42,936 nucleotides of DNA from a virus. A program made the translations under genes and the position numbers. The stretch spans positions 1-42,936 of IMG/VR virus record IMGVR_UViG_3300032092_000069; one strand, 5' to 3'. A model generated the notes under the pieces. That model saw nothing but the letters and a program-made list of their open reading frames with translations, was not told the DNA's origin and ran no database searches. Positions 20,207 to 31,027 of the stretch are shown here, piece by piece. Numbering within the stretch: the first letter of the stretch is position 1; every line of letters begins with the position of its first letter.

Positions 20207-23200
20207 ATGAGTATAATTTGTGATCCTTCAGGGGAATGGAGTTTATCTAAAGAAGATATCTCAAAAATTGATAGAAAAGTAGCAGGAATGCTTGCTCAAA
20301 AAATTGAGAAGAATTCTGTTGTCGACCTACCAAAGTTTATAAATGGTATCTTTAATGAGGTACTAGAGAAAACTGGAGACCAACAAAAAGCATTAGCTGT
20401 TGCTAGACTTACTCCTAGTTCTATTGAATTAGCTAAGAGTGTTTATGAAAGCATCCGCGTACCCTTAAGAGAGAAGAAGTTACTAGATCCAGGATCACTA
20501 GAAGATGTTATTATATCTTTTAATAAGTCCATAGATAATGTAACTAAGTACTTAAACGATTACAGAAGTACTCTAACACCTAAAGTACAAGACCCTGCTA
20601 AAGAGGTAAATAGTGTTGTTTCTATTCAACCTAGAATAAAAGATACAGTAAATGATATTGCATCTGAAGGAGGATTCGTACAAGTACCCGACAATGTATT
20701 AACTACATCAGGAGAAGAAGTAAGAGAAGAGCGTGACCTACGTTGGTATTATAACTTTATAAAGTTACTTAACACACAGATGTTACCCGATGAGGATGGT
20801 ACTATCTTCTACAGAGGTCAGAAAATTCAAATCATGCTTACTCCGGGATACAGTTTACCACAAGATAAACTGTACCCATATGAGAGAGACAAAGAGAATA
20901 TCAAGCTTAGAATATCTAAGCAAATGTATATCGTATTTACTAATCCTGAAGGAGAGCTTGTATATTTTGATAATGATTATAATCTAACTGATGAGACAGG
21001 AGATATAATTTATTTTCCTTTAAGAACTATACCAAGCTTTACTGTAGAGAATGGTAAGCGCATATTTGATATAAACGAAAGTATTAAGAATAGTAAGATT
21101 CAACCACTAGGTTCTATTATCAAAAGTAAACAAAGACAAGGTATTACTATTACAGAAGAAGCATTACGTGATCAAATAAACAACGAGTACGATACTCTAT
21201 ATACAATGATGGAGTATCTAACTACAAAGGGTAATTTCAAAAAAAGATTGAAGTTAAACTTTAACTACGCGACTCATGGGTTCCTGTATAGAGAGTTTAA
21301 TAATAAAAAACCTCTATCAGAATTAATGGACGCGTCTGCATTTGATCCCATTATTCTAACTTCCACTGAAGCAAAAGGTGAGGTAAAGACTGCTTTCATG
21401 TATCCAGGTGTATCAGAACCTGTTCCTTTTGTAATGAACGAGCTTCCTACAGATCTTGCTGAAAGAACTGCTGACTTATTACTTAATGATGTATTCTATG
21501 AAAACGAATTACTATCTCCTAAGTCAAAAGGTCAGATTATATCTCAGTATATAAAACTAGATATCGGTAAGAACTTTACTTATGACTTTGCTACAAATAC
21601 TGTACGCATTAATGGAGAGCAGGTAAGTGCTGATAAAGAAGTGGCTAAGAAACAGATTGTAGATTTCTTAACTAGAGAGATTAAAGACACGGTTGGTAAT
21701 AATGAAACCGTTACCTACAAAAATAAACTTTACTATAGTGCTAAAAACATAGACGGTAATATCTATGATTTTAAGCTAACTCCTACAAAAGAAGGATTGG
21801 ATATATCCATAGAACAAAGTCCTTACAAAGATTGGGTTTTTAAGAACGCAACGTCTGGTGTTAAAGTGGTCAAAGGAGAGATCAGAGAAGAAAATGCTTA
21901 CATAGGATTCACCATACCTATTGAGAGTTCAATCATCGCTTCTAAAAAAATGACAGATGCTGAGATAGCTGCATTTAAAAAAGAACAAGAAGAGAAACAA
22001 AAAAACAAGACAGTTAAGTTAGAAGGATTAACTGACACAGATATATCAGAATTAAGTAATCTTCTTGAAAGAAGAGACATGACTGGTTTTGATATAGTAG
22101 CAACACCTGCACAAGTTGCTGAAGCTAAGACTTGGTTTGAAAACACTGAGATTAGTTTTACTGACTCTACAGGTAAAGTAGTTAGAAAGAAACTATCTGA
22201 GGTCATACCTTATACTACAATGTTTAACATTGCTAATAGTAATGGTGATGTTAGAGCTACATGGACAAGAGCAGGAATTACTTTGTTTCAAGGATCTGAT
22301 TACTCGGATCTTTACCATGAAGCATGGCACGGGTTTACACAGTTGTTCTTAACTGGTAAACAGAAATTAGATTTATATAACGATCTTAAGTCTCTTGGTG
22401 AAACTATATCGTATTATGACAATGGTTGGAAGACCATGAAGAGTTCTGATTTAGATTTTAATAAACCGGAGCATATATTATACGCAGAAGAACATCTTGC
22501 TGAAAAGTTCAGAGAGTTCTCATTAGGTAAGTACACACCGAAGACAGCGAAGCAGAAGTCTATATTTAGAATTATACTAGATGCTATTAAAGCATTATTT
22601 GGATTCTCTACACCGGAAGATCAGTTAACACCTGGTATGCGTATTGGAGAAGTATTCCAAAAACTTAGAGCAGGTGACTTAACAAACTATAGTTTTGATC
22701 AATCTAACATTCAGTTCAATAGACTTAATAGCGGTATACCAGCATTAGCTGATAACACTAGTCCCATTAAAACTTTGAATGTAACAGCATCACTAATGGC
22801 AGTCGATGGATTGACAGATGCTATATCTAGTACAATTGATGAGTTCAATGCTAAAACAGGTACTAATAAATTTACACTAGGTGTATTCTCTGATGAGAAG
22901 ATCAAGAATGCTATTCTAACAGAAGCAAAATTAAAATTCATTAATAAGATTGCTGAGTTAAAACTAAAGAGTGATAACGCTGTAGGATTTGAGAAAGAAA
23001 AACTTGAGAGATCAATAGAAACCTTAGAGTGGGTGACTAGTCAATTTGATGTAGATAAACCTAATCAAGGATTCCTAAAGTACTATAATGAAAGAACCGG
23101 ATTCTTTGATATTAAACTAGATGCTAAAATCATGGATGAAGATATGACTGTAGCTGGTCAATCTGATATAGATCCTGATTTGATGGCAGATAGAGAAGGT

Positions 23201-26200
23201 ATGTTTGCTGGAAGTGGTACTGAGTTTTCTGCAAAAGATAGAATGGGTGATAGTATGGTATTTATACTAAACTCATTATTTGAAAAGACAGCTGATGGAT
23301 TTGTATATAATGATTTAGGATTTAGGCAAACTGTACCTTTTGATACAGCATTTGCAGTAATCATATCTAGTACTAACAATACTCTTACACCTGAAGAGAT
23401 GTATGACAATCTTATACTATCTTCAAATACTAAAACTAAGAATGGTAAAACAAACTATAAGTTTGAATTCTTAAAGCAATTAGTATCTAAACTAGGTAAT
23501 CCCGATTCAGCAAATAACTTTATTACTCAAAGACTTTGGGGTGAATTTTTCTTTGCTGCTAGATTAGATAAACAATCTGGAGTACAAGTAACTGTACAAA
23601 AACATTCAGCAGTTACCGAAGAAGATTCATTTGATGGAGTACGAGTTGTTGTAGGAGAATCAGACTCTGCAGATAAAGCATTCGGAAGAATGTTGAACCA
23701 GCGTTTTCAAACAGGACGTGTCCAATCAAACTACATCACTAAAGATAGAAAGACTAATGAATATGTTCTAGATCTTGCTAAGTTGTACGAAGACTTTCCT
23801 GATATTCAGACAGTTCGCGCACAACCTCTGAAGTTCTTACAGTCTTTAGGTATTGATATTACAGATAACCTTCGTATTGTTAACGAGCTTAATAAAGGTT
23901 TGTTACGTGATATGTTTGATGCTTTAGTTGTTAGTAAAGTTGCAACTAAGAAACAAGTTGTAGGTTTATCTCCAGAAAATCCCAATCATCTATTCTATGA
24001 TCAAAATAAACTATGGAGTAGATTATTAGAACTAGAAAGTAAGTTCTCAGGATTCAATGCTGGTTACATGTTTACTAACGTAAATGGTGATCCTCAGTCT
24101 GAGATGAACAATCCTAGTACTGCAGGTAATCAAATACACTATATTAATAAAGCAAATACTTTTGCAGAGTTAATAAATAATCCCGAGACAGAACACTATA
24201 GCACTGATAGAAATCCATTTGTAAAGACATCTAGATTATTTAAGTTATTGTTTGGTAATAACCTAGCATATAAAAATACAGCAGATGGTCAGAAAATAGA
24301 ATTGTCAGTAGAGTCTCTATTAGGAACACAAGCTGTTGATGTTATCGATAACGAAATAGTTGGTATCATAAAAGGTATGAAGTCATCTGCATCTGATGAG
24401 CAGACTGCATATCTTAGAGATTACATGTTAAATATATTACACGGTGCATCAGAAGCATTCAGACATGCTGATAAAACATCTGCGTATATTGTTAGAGCTG
24501 TTGCAGGTAAGACTCTTTACTATGTTAATCCTAAAAATTTCTCAGGAAACGCAGGAAGAGAACAAGCTAATAAAATCTTACTTGGATATGTAGCATCAGA
24601 ACTTGAGAGAATCAAGAAAGTAAATACAAAGAATGCTGTTGGAGAAAATGCTAGTGATATTATTCTGACCGGAGGTTCTCCTAGTAAGCAGATAACATAT
24701 CAAAGCGCGGGTTCCGAGTTTGTAATATTTGATGACATCCTTAAAAATGATCTAAAAGAAACATTAAAAGGACTTGACGTAAATACTGTAGAAGAGTTTC
24801 AAGCTTTATTAGTTGAGAGACCTGAACTACAAGAAAGAATTATTAAAGATCTAAATGACTACTTTGATAAGTTAGCTTTAGAAGATTATACTCAGTTAAA
24901 AAACTATGGTGTTACTAAAGCTACTGGTTTCTTTGATGTTGTAAAGAGTAGACTTGGTATGACAAACTCAAATAATGATACATTATTGAAAGTAACATCC
25001 GAAGCATTTACATACAACAGTTTTATACACAGGATTGAATTAGGTACTTTGACTTATGGAGATCCTGCTTTGTTCTTCCACGACAAAGAAGAACACATGA
25101 AGCGTATTCCCGGTTTCTTTGCTACTGGTAGAATCGGTAGAACAGATAGATCAATGAATACTTTCATTGAGAAAAACAAAGGTAGATATCACGAGTCACC
25201 ATGGTTTAAGAATTCAGGATATCCTGAACCAACAAACACAATGGCAAGTCAATCTACTATTATACCAGTTGCTGTAGTAGAAGATCCTAAAGTAACATCT
25301 GTATACTTAAATGAGATGATCGCAGCTGCTAAGAAAGCAGGTTTAGCTGAGAGTGATTTCAATGAGTATAAGAACATGAAAGTTGCGGATGCACAATCAT
25401 GGATTACATTCGATGCATATAGAGCACTTGAGTTACGTTTTAATAACTGGTCACCATATAAAGAAGAACTATACAATAAGATTCTTAATGGAGAACAAGT
25501 TGATGATGCTGTAGCACTAAAAGCATTTATGCCTGTAAAGAAACTACAGTATTCTGGACCTATTAGATTACAGAACTTTGCAGCTAATGCATTCCATAAA
25601 TACTCTTTGATTCCACTTATCCCTAGTGTGATTAAACAAACACGTTTAGAGTCATTACATAATAAACTTGTATCTCAAGGATTAGCATATGCGGTAACTC
25701 ACTCTGGTTCTAAAGTAGCATCTCTAGGTTCTAATAAAGAACTTGACGGATTCTATACAGATGACCTTTCTCCTAAATGGGAGAGTGATGAGTTTAACTT
25801 TACAAAGAATTTTATTTTCGTAAACTATCTTAAAGAACAGTTGGTTACAAAGGATAAGTTTAAGGAGAAAATCAAATTCCCAACACAGATTCGTAAACTG
25901 ATTACTATTGGTTTGACTGAAGACAGTCCGTTGGTAAAATCTTATTTATCTAATATAGATAAGATGCAGAAAGTTGCCGAGAACGAATTGAAAATGGAAC
26001 TTGGTTACAAAGATCCTAAATCAAGACGTAAAGGAGAACCTTCTATTAATCTACAGAAGTTTGCTGAGTATATTCAAAATAGTTTAACAGCGCAAGATCT
26101 AGCAGAACAAGATATAGATTTCATCACTATAGGTGATGATGGTAAATTTGTATATCCATTAGATCTGTCATCTGATCCCGGTAAGATTGAAAAGATTATT

Positions 26201-29200
26201 AGTTCTATTGTAAACAAAAGAATTAATGAACAACCTGTATATGGTGAGCAATATATTCAAGGTTCAGGTGTAGGATTTGAGAAGTTCTCTAAACCTACTG
26301 TAGATGATTTGATCAAATATGGTTCTGATGGATTACCATTCTATAAATTTAATGGTGATAAGAAGAGCGCTTCTGCAATGAAGATTAAGATAAGCTTGCA
26401 CGGCAAGTTTAAGAATCTTTTGAAACTACAGCACTTAGACGGAAAAGTTATCGGAACACTTGATCGCTTAAACGCAATGCTTAAAGAAGATACGTGGTTA
26501 GATAAAGGAGATCATCGTAAGATGATTACTCTTATAGGAGCACGTATCCCAACTCAAGGTCCTAACTCTATGGAGTTTATGGAAGTGTTTGAGTTCTTAC
26601 CAGAGATAGCAGGTAATATTATGATCCTACCTTTAGAGATTGTAGCTAAATCAGGTGGTGACTTTGATATTGATAAGTTGATTACAATGGTTCCTGGTAT
26701 CGTAGATAACGAAGGAGTTATTGAGATTGAGAAACCAAAGGCAACTAAAAAACTTCTTAACACAATTCTTGAGCAGAAAGCAGAGACCTTAAAAGAGATT
26801 AAGGAATTACGTAAGAAGTATATTAAACAGTATCTAAAGCCCGAGTCTCAAGAAGAGATTACAAAACTTGAACAAGAGCAGGTAGATGCATATAAAGATT
26901 TCTTGTCTCAATGGACTAACAACTATTATGTAGGTGGAGCTAGTGAGAAGTATTATAATCGTATCAATATTGCTAAAGAACAAATTGATGGAATATATGA
27001 TCAGCTAGAGAAAGACATAGTCGAGACTAGAAAAGGTGAGTTCGATCAGTACATAAACGAGATAGCACCACTTAAACAAAAACTTAGAGAGTTAAACAGA
27101 GAGCAAAACTCATACAATCCTAAAGCATTCCAACAGGATGTAATGGATTCTATGAAAAACATTCTCAGCAGACCTGATAACTATATCAACCTTGTTAGAC
27201 CTAACGGTACTAATATCTATACAGAAGATCCAGTAATTGATGATAAGAGTATTGTTGATGCTTTAGATCCATATAACAGAGAATACAATAGTAAGTCTAC
27301 TAAGACTAATCCGTTAAATGGTAAGAAGATGTCTCCAACTAAGATCTTCGAAAACCGTTATAACATTGTTAAAGCTTCTGCACTTAATAATGGTAAGCAA
27401 GGTGTTGGTATGTTAGCAACTGGTAATACTTTCCATGCGTTAGCTACACTTTCAGGAACCACAATGAGTCCTGTAAGAGAAGAGACTAAACTTGTAAAGA
27501 GAAAACCAGTTACGTATACTTTAACTCAAGAACTATTAGTACCACATAACTCTAAAATAGTTAATGGTCAAAAAGAAATAGATTTCTCTAGCTTCAAAGA
27601 TGCAGATCTTGATAAGTACGTAAGGGACGTTGTATCAGAATTGATGAACGGATACTTGGACGTTGCTAAGAAAGACTGGGTGTATTCTATTAATGCTATT
27701 AAGCAATTAGAACCCGAGTTTGAATTTATGATGCTCGCAGGTGTTCCTGTAAAAGTAGCAGCATTGATGTTAGCACAACCATACGTAAGAGAGTATTTGA
27801 GATACTTCAGAGAATACTCTAGTCCTTATTCTGTATTGAATCCTGAGATAGAATTATCTAATACAAACTTTGCAAAGAGACAAGCTATTATACAAGTTAT
27901 CTTAGATAAAGGAATGGAAGGTATATTCCCTGTGAACAAAGAAGGAGATCCTAATACATTCATTAACACTCCTCAGTTGCTTATCAACTTAAGAAACTCT
28001 TATCTAAGTAGTAGATCTATAGGAAAATTATCCGAAAATCCTTTTAAAGATTTACCTTTAAAAGATGTAATAAGTAAACTTAATGAAACTATGCTAGACA
28101 TAGTAACAGATAAGTATATAATTAATGTAGGGGATGCTGTAGAAGTTCATTTTATAAAAAGTAAGTCAGAGTCTGAACTTGAAGTATTATCAATAAATAA
28201 AATTCGTTCAGGATACAGAATTGTAATAGGAGGTTTTGGTAAAGAATATACTTATATTGTAGATAATGAAGGAAAAGGTGATAAAATAGAAATAATCTCA
28301 GGCGGTATATTTGAAGAAACTCCCGAAATAAAAAAAGAAAAAGAAGACTTAATTAGAAATGCATCTTTACTTTGGCAAGTTTATAACTCTAAATCAGATA
28401 AACAGATACCTATTCAAGGAAGAGCACCTTCTGTTACAATAAGTCCTATTTCTGAAACTATTTCAATAAGCAGAGAATCTGCCAATGAAGATGGAACTCT
28501 AACAAGACTTGAACCAAAGAACGAAATAGGATATAGAGTTATTGTACCAGGTCATGATACACAATTATATCTTATAAAGGGTACTGAGAAAATAGAAGAT
28601 TTAAAAACAGGAAGAGCTATAGATGCAGAAAAGTTTTTAAAAGATCTTTCTAAATTTGCTGATAATATAGAAAAAGGATCAGATCGTGAACAGATTGTTA
28701 AAGCTATTGGATTTGACACTACTAAACTCTATACACCTAAAGAAGATCTATCTAAAGTTTCTGAGTTTCTTAAAGAAGAACCTGCTACTCAATCCGTATT
28801 AGAAGAAGCAATAGAAACTTCTAATATTTATTTTACATTTGATAATCTTTTAGAAAATATTAAAAACCCTAATTACAACTTTAATGAAGAACAGTTTGCA
28901 CATTTTGTAGAGATAATCTATATGGCAAGCAAACTTACTGAGTTGAAGATGGCAATTCGTTTTGATACATTAAAGAACACTAGTTACTTTGATGCACAGA
29001 AACAAGAAAGAGGTTTGTATAAAATCTTAGACGGTGCGTTTTCAAAAGATGTTATCGAAAGACTTCTTGATAAAACAGTACTAAAGAGTTTCAGAACTAC
29101 TGACTTGCTAAGAGCAGCTATTGCAACAGCACTTCCTGTAAGAGCAAATACTCAATTAAATAATACATTAGATACTGTTATATCAAATCAGTCTTTAGAT

Positions 29201-31027
29201 CCAGAGGAGATAGAAGACTTTGCTAAAGAATTCAATGACGACTTCATATTATACTTGTTCCAAAATAAGTTATATACATTTGATTCTAGCAAAGACACTT
29301 ACAGATCTATAGAACTTAATGACACAGTACCTATTAAAGAACAAGCTTTCTTAAAGTACGGAGCATTTTTAGATCCAGAAACAGGAGAGTTCTTAGTAGA
29401 TAAAGCACAGATTATAAAAGATTTTAAGTCACGTGCGTTCTCTAAAGATGGATACGGTGGTCAAGTGAAGCTAGCGAAACTCCCAGAGTCTACATTCTCA
29501 AGATTATCTAAAGACAAACAAATACCTATGTATTATAAGTTTGTTCTTGAAAGAGAATACTTACGCGCAGCAATACCTTATGAGACTATAACAAATAATT
29601 TTGAGTTTATTAAGTTCTTGACTCAGAGACAGTTAAATACAGATATACCAGCTCGCTATGAAGAGTTTATTAGAAACAAAGCTCTCGAGAACTTGTATAT
29701 AGACGGAGCTCTATTTGATGCTAGTTATACTGTAGGAAACGGTATTATTAATGCTACTGCTAAGTTTACTGATATTCTAGAATCACATCCTGATCTTGCA
29801 AAATCATATCCGGTTCTTGATATCATTGGTGTAGCATCTAGCGGAACCATGCGCTTCTTTAAATTAAATGATCGTAATTCTGATGGAACTATTCTTACAG
29901 CGTATAAGAATCAGATGAATGACTTAGCGGATCCTGCTGTTCAAAAAGTAAAGAATGACGAAGAGAACTTGTATATAAGTAACTTCTTTGCTAAGATGAA
30001 AACCATAGCGTATTTACAAGCAGGAAACAATAAACTATCTAATCTATATATGATGTCAATCTTTGATAACAAAGATCTTGCAGCATATATGGCATCTGAT
30101 GTAAAGAAGATTGCAGACGGATCTGATATTCAAAAAGAACTTTCTGACTTTAGTGAGAAGTTTATTAGAAGTTATAGAACTCGTGGAAGATTTGTCTATA
30201 CAAACTACGCAGCGGCTGCTCCAACAGTTGCAAAGAGTACTATACCTATAGTAGTATCTCAGTCTAAAGTAAAGACTAGTAGTGTATTTCTTAACGAAGA
30301 CACTGGTGAGATAGAAGCAGTATATCAGTATAACGAAAGTATGTTTGAAACTTCTAAGAGTTTTACAGGAAGAGATGAACAAATCTATACTAAAACAGAA
30401 TACAAAGTTACTCCTGAGACAGTACAAGCTATGTTCGACGCTAATCCTGAAGCAGTATATGTATTCGAAGATGTATATCCTACTGTTAAACTAGACTCAG
30501 AAGGTAATATTATTGTAGGAGATAGACCAACAACACCTACTCAGATAGATCAACAAGCATTCCGTGCAGGATTAGCTACTGGAAACAGTTTCGCAATACC
30601 TGTAGTGAAGAAAGATGGTTCTTTACCAAATCCTAAAGGAAATGCGGTAGCTAAAGATCTCATAGATCAGTATATTAAAGAACTAGTTGCTCTAAAAGAA
30701 AGTGGTAAGACAGTTGTGTTCCCATCAAATGGTATAGGTGCTAAGTTGTTAGGGTTCTATAGAAATAACATGGGTAGTATTTCTTTAAGAGAAAATGCTG
30801 AGAGGAATACAGACTTGTACTTATATTTGTCTAGACAACTTCTTGAGAACTTCGGATACAGAAATCCTAAGTTTGAGTTAATAACAAAGAACTTTAATAC
30901 AGAAGAACTTGGGGGAATGGGTACTGGATTAGAATTCATACAAGAATACTACAAGTCAAAAGATATCCAGCGCAAGACAGACAAAGAAGTTAGTGATTAT
31001 ATTAATAAATGTAAAGGTATTTCATAA
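20207..31027 (+). CDS. Giant virion RNA polymerase (crAss-like type, 3606 aa) with zincin and DUF7831-like domains
   Basis: A single-chain DNA-dependent RNA polymerase, probably packaged and injected to transcribe early genes. The core is at about 2050-2420. K2061 and K2069 bracket S-L-H-G, resembling the beta-subunit K...HG.K element of one double-psi barrel. R2113-I-P-T resembles the beta-prime RAPTLH element. D2152-F-D-I-D2156 is the metal-binding loop, in the DFDID form typical of crAss-like polymerases. KQGVGML at 2397 may lie in the following helix region. The N-terminal third carries a zincin-like domain: H704-E-A-W-H708, E761/E762 in YAEEHL, then a helix ending ALFGF. Residues about 3405-3556 are a divergent DUF7831-like domain. 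It is much longer than the roughly 2180-residue polymerase of phage phi14:2. Residues about 2605-2890 have AAA/GAA-biased codons and may be inserted. Six bases separate it from the gene before. Confidence 0.85.
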   Translation: MSIICDPSGEWSLSKEDISKIDRKVAGMLAQKIEKNSVVDLPKFINGIFNEVLEKTGDQQKALAVARLTPSSIELAKSVYESIRVPLREKKLLDPGSLEDVIISFNKSIDNVTKYLNDYRSTLTPKVQDPAKEVNSVVSIQPRIKDTVNDIASEGGFVQVPDNVLTTSGEEVREERDLRWYYNFIKLLNTQMLPDEDGTIFYRGQKIQIMLTPGYSLPQDKLYPYERDKENIKLRISKQMYIVFTNPEGELVYFDNDYNLTDETGDIIYFPLRTIPSFTVENGKRIFDINESIKNSKIQPLGSIIKSKQRQGITITEEALRDQINNEYDTLYTMMEYLTTKGNFKKRLKLNFNYATHGFLYREFNNKKPLSELMDASAFDPIILTSTEAKGEVKTAFMYPGVSEPVPFVMNELPTDLAERTADLLLNDVFYENELLSPKSKGQIISQYIKLDIGKNFTYDFATNTVRINGEQVSADKEVAKKQIVDFLTREIKDTVGNNETVTYKNKLYYSAKNIDGNIYDFKLTPTKEGLDISIEQSPYKDWVFKNATSGVKVVKGEIREENAYIGFTIPIESSIIASKKMTDAEIAAFKKEQEEKQKNKTVKLEGLTDTDISELSNLLERRDMTGFDIVATPAQVAEAKTWFENTEISFTDSTGKVVRKKLSEVIPYTTMFNIANSNGDVRATWTRAGITLFQGSDYSDLYHEAWHGFTQLFLTGKQKLDLYNDLKSLGETISYYDNGWKTMKSSDLDFNKPEHILYAEEHLAEKFREFSLGKYTPKTAKQKSIFRIILDAIKALFGFSTPEDQLTPGMRIGEVFQKLRAGDLTNYSFDQSNIQFNRLNSGIPALADNTSPIKTLNVTASLMAVDGLTDAISSTIDEFNAKTGTNKFTLGVFSDEKIKNAILTEAKLKFINKIAELKLKSDNAVGFEKEKLERSIETLEWVTSQFDVDKPNQGFLKYYNERTGFFDIKLDAKIMDEDMTVAGQSDIDPDLMADREGMFAGSGTEFSAKDRMGDSMVFILNSLFEKTADGFVYNDLGFRQTVPFDTAFAVIISSTNNTLTPEEMYDNLILSSNTKTKNGKTNYKFEFLKQLVSKLGNPDSANNFITQRLWGEFFFAARLDKQSGVQVTVQKHSAVTEEDSFDGVRVVVGESDSADKAFGRMLNQRFQTGRVQSNYITKDRKTNEYVLDLAKLYEDFPDIQTVRAQPLKFLQSLGIDITDNLRIVNELNKGLLRDMFDALVVSKVATKKQVVGLSPENPNHLFYDQNKLWSRLLELESKFSGFNAGYMFTNVNGDPQSEMNNPSTAGNQIHYINKANTFAELINNPETEHYSTDRNPFVKTSRLFKLLFGNNLAYKNTADGQKIELSVESLLGTQAVDVIDNEIVGIIKGMKSSASDEQTAYLRDYMLNILHGASEAFRHADKTSAYIVRAVAGKTLYYVNPKNFSGNAGREQANKILLGYVASELERIKKVNTKNAVGENASDIILTGGSPSKQITYQSAGSEFVIFDDILKNDLKETLKGLDVNTVEEFQALLVERPELQERIIKDLNDYFDKLALEDYTQLKNYGVTKATGFFDVVKSRLGMTNSNNDTLLKVTSEAFTYNSFIHRIELGTLTYGDPALFFHDKEEHMKRIPGFFATGRIGRTDRSMNTFIEKNKGRYHESPWFKNSGYPEPTNTMASQSTIIPVAVVEDPKVTSVYLNEMIAAAKKAGLAESDFNEYKNMKVADAQSWITFDAYRALELRFNNWSPYKEELYNKILNGEQVDDAVALKAFMPVKKLQYSGPIRLQNFAANAFHKYSLIPLIPSVIKQTRLESLHNKLVSQGLAYAVTHSGSKVASLGSNKELDGFYTDDLSPKWESDEFNFTKNFIFVNYLKEQLVTKDKFKEKIKFPTQIRKLITIGLTEDSPLVKSYLSNIDKMQKVAENELKMELGYKDPKSRRKGEPSINLQKFAEYIQNSLTAQDLAEQDIDFITIGDDGKFVYPLDLSSDPGKIEKIISSIVNKRINEQPVYGEQYIQGSGVGFEKFSKPTVDDLIKYGSDGLPFYKFNGDKKSASAMKIKISLHGKFKNLLKLQHLDGKVIGTLDRLNAMLKEDTWLDKGDHRKMITLIGARIPTQGPNSMEFMEVFEFLPEIAGNIMILPLEIVAKSGGDFDIDKLITMVPGIVDNEGVIEIEKPKATKKLLNTILEQKAETLKEIKELRKKYIKQYLKPESQEEITKLEQEQVDAYKDFLSQWTNNYYVGGASEKYYNRINIAKEQIDGIYDQLEKDIVETRKGEFDQYINEIAPLKQKLRELNREQNSYNPKAFQQDVMDSMKNILSRPDNYINLVRPNGTNIYTEDPVIDDKSIVDALDPYNREYNSKSTKTNPLNGKKMSPTKIFENRYNIVKASALNNGKQGVGMLATGNTFHALATLSGTTMSPVREETKLVKRKPVTYTLTQELLVPHNSKIVNGQKEIDFSSFKDADLDKYVRDVVSELMNGYLDVAKKDWVYSINAIKQLEPEFEFMMLAGVPVKVAALMLAQPYVREYLRYFREYSSPYSVLNPEIELSNTNFAKRQAIIQVILDKGMEGIFPVNKEGDPNTFINTPQLLINLRNSYLSSRSIGKLSENPFKDLPLKDVISKLNETMLDIVTDKYIINVGDAVEVHFIKSKSESELEVLSINKIRSGYRIVIGGFGKEYTYIVDNEGKGDKIEIISGGIFEETPEIKKEKEDLIRNASLLWQVYNSKSDKQIPIQGRAPSVTISPISETISISRESANEDGTLTRLEPKNEIGYRVIVPGHDTQLYLIKGTEKIEDLKTGRAIDAEKFLKDLSKFADNIEKGSDREQIVKAIGFDTTKLYTPKEDLSKVSEFLKEEPATQSVLEEAIETSNIYFTFDNLLENIKNPNYNFNEEQFAHFVEIIYMASKLTELKMAIRFDTLKNTSYFDAQKQERGLYKILDGAFSKDVIERLLDKTVLKSFRTTDLLRAAIATALPVRANTQLNNTLDTVISNQSLDPEEIEDFAKEFNDDFILYLFQNKLYTFDSSKDTYRSIELNDTVPIKEQAFLKYGAFLDPETGEFLVDKAQIIKDFKSRAFSKDGYGGQVKLAKLPESTFSRLSKDKQIPMYYKFVLEREYLRAAIPYETITNNFEFIKFLTQRQLNTDIPARYEEFIRNKALENLYIDGALFDASYTVGNGIINATAKFTDILESHPDLAKSYPVLDIIGVASSGTMRFFKLNDRNSDGTILTAYKNQMNDLADPAVQKVKNDEENLYISNFFAKMKTIAYLQAGNNKLSNLYMMSIFDNKDLAAYMASDVKKIADGSDIQKELSDFSEKFIRSYRTRGRFVYTNYAAAAPTVAKSTIPIVVSQSKVKTSSVFLNEDTGEIEAVYQYNESMFETSKSFTGRDEQIYTKTEYKVTPETVQAMFDANPEAVYVFEDVYPTVKLDSEGNIIVGDRPTTPTQIDQQAFRAGLATGNSFAIPVVKKDGSLPNPKGNAVAKDLIDQYIKELVALKESGKTVVFPSNGIGAKLLGFYRNNMGSISLRENAERNTDLYLYLSRQLLENFGYRNPKFELITKNFNTEELGGMGTGLEFIQEYYKSKDIQRKTDKEVSDYINKCKGIS

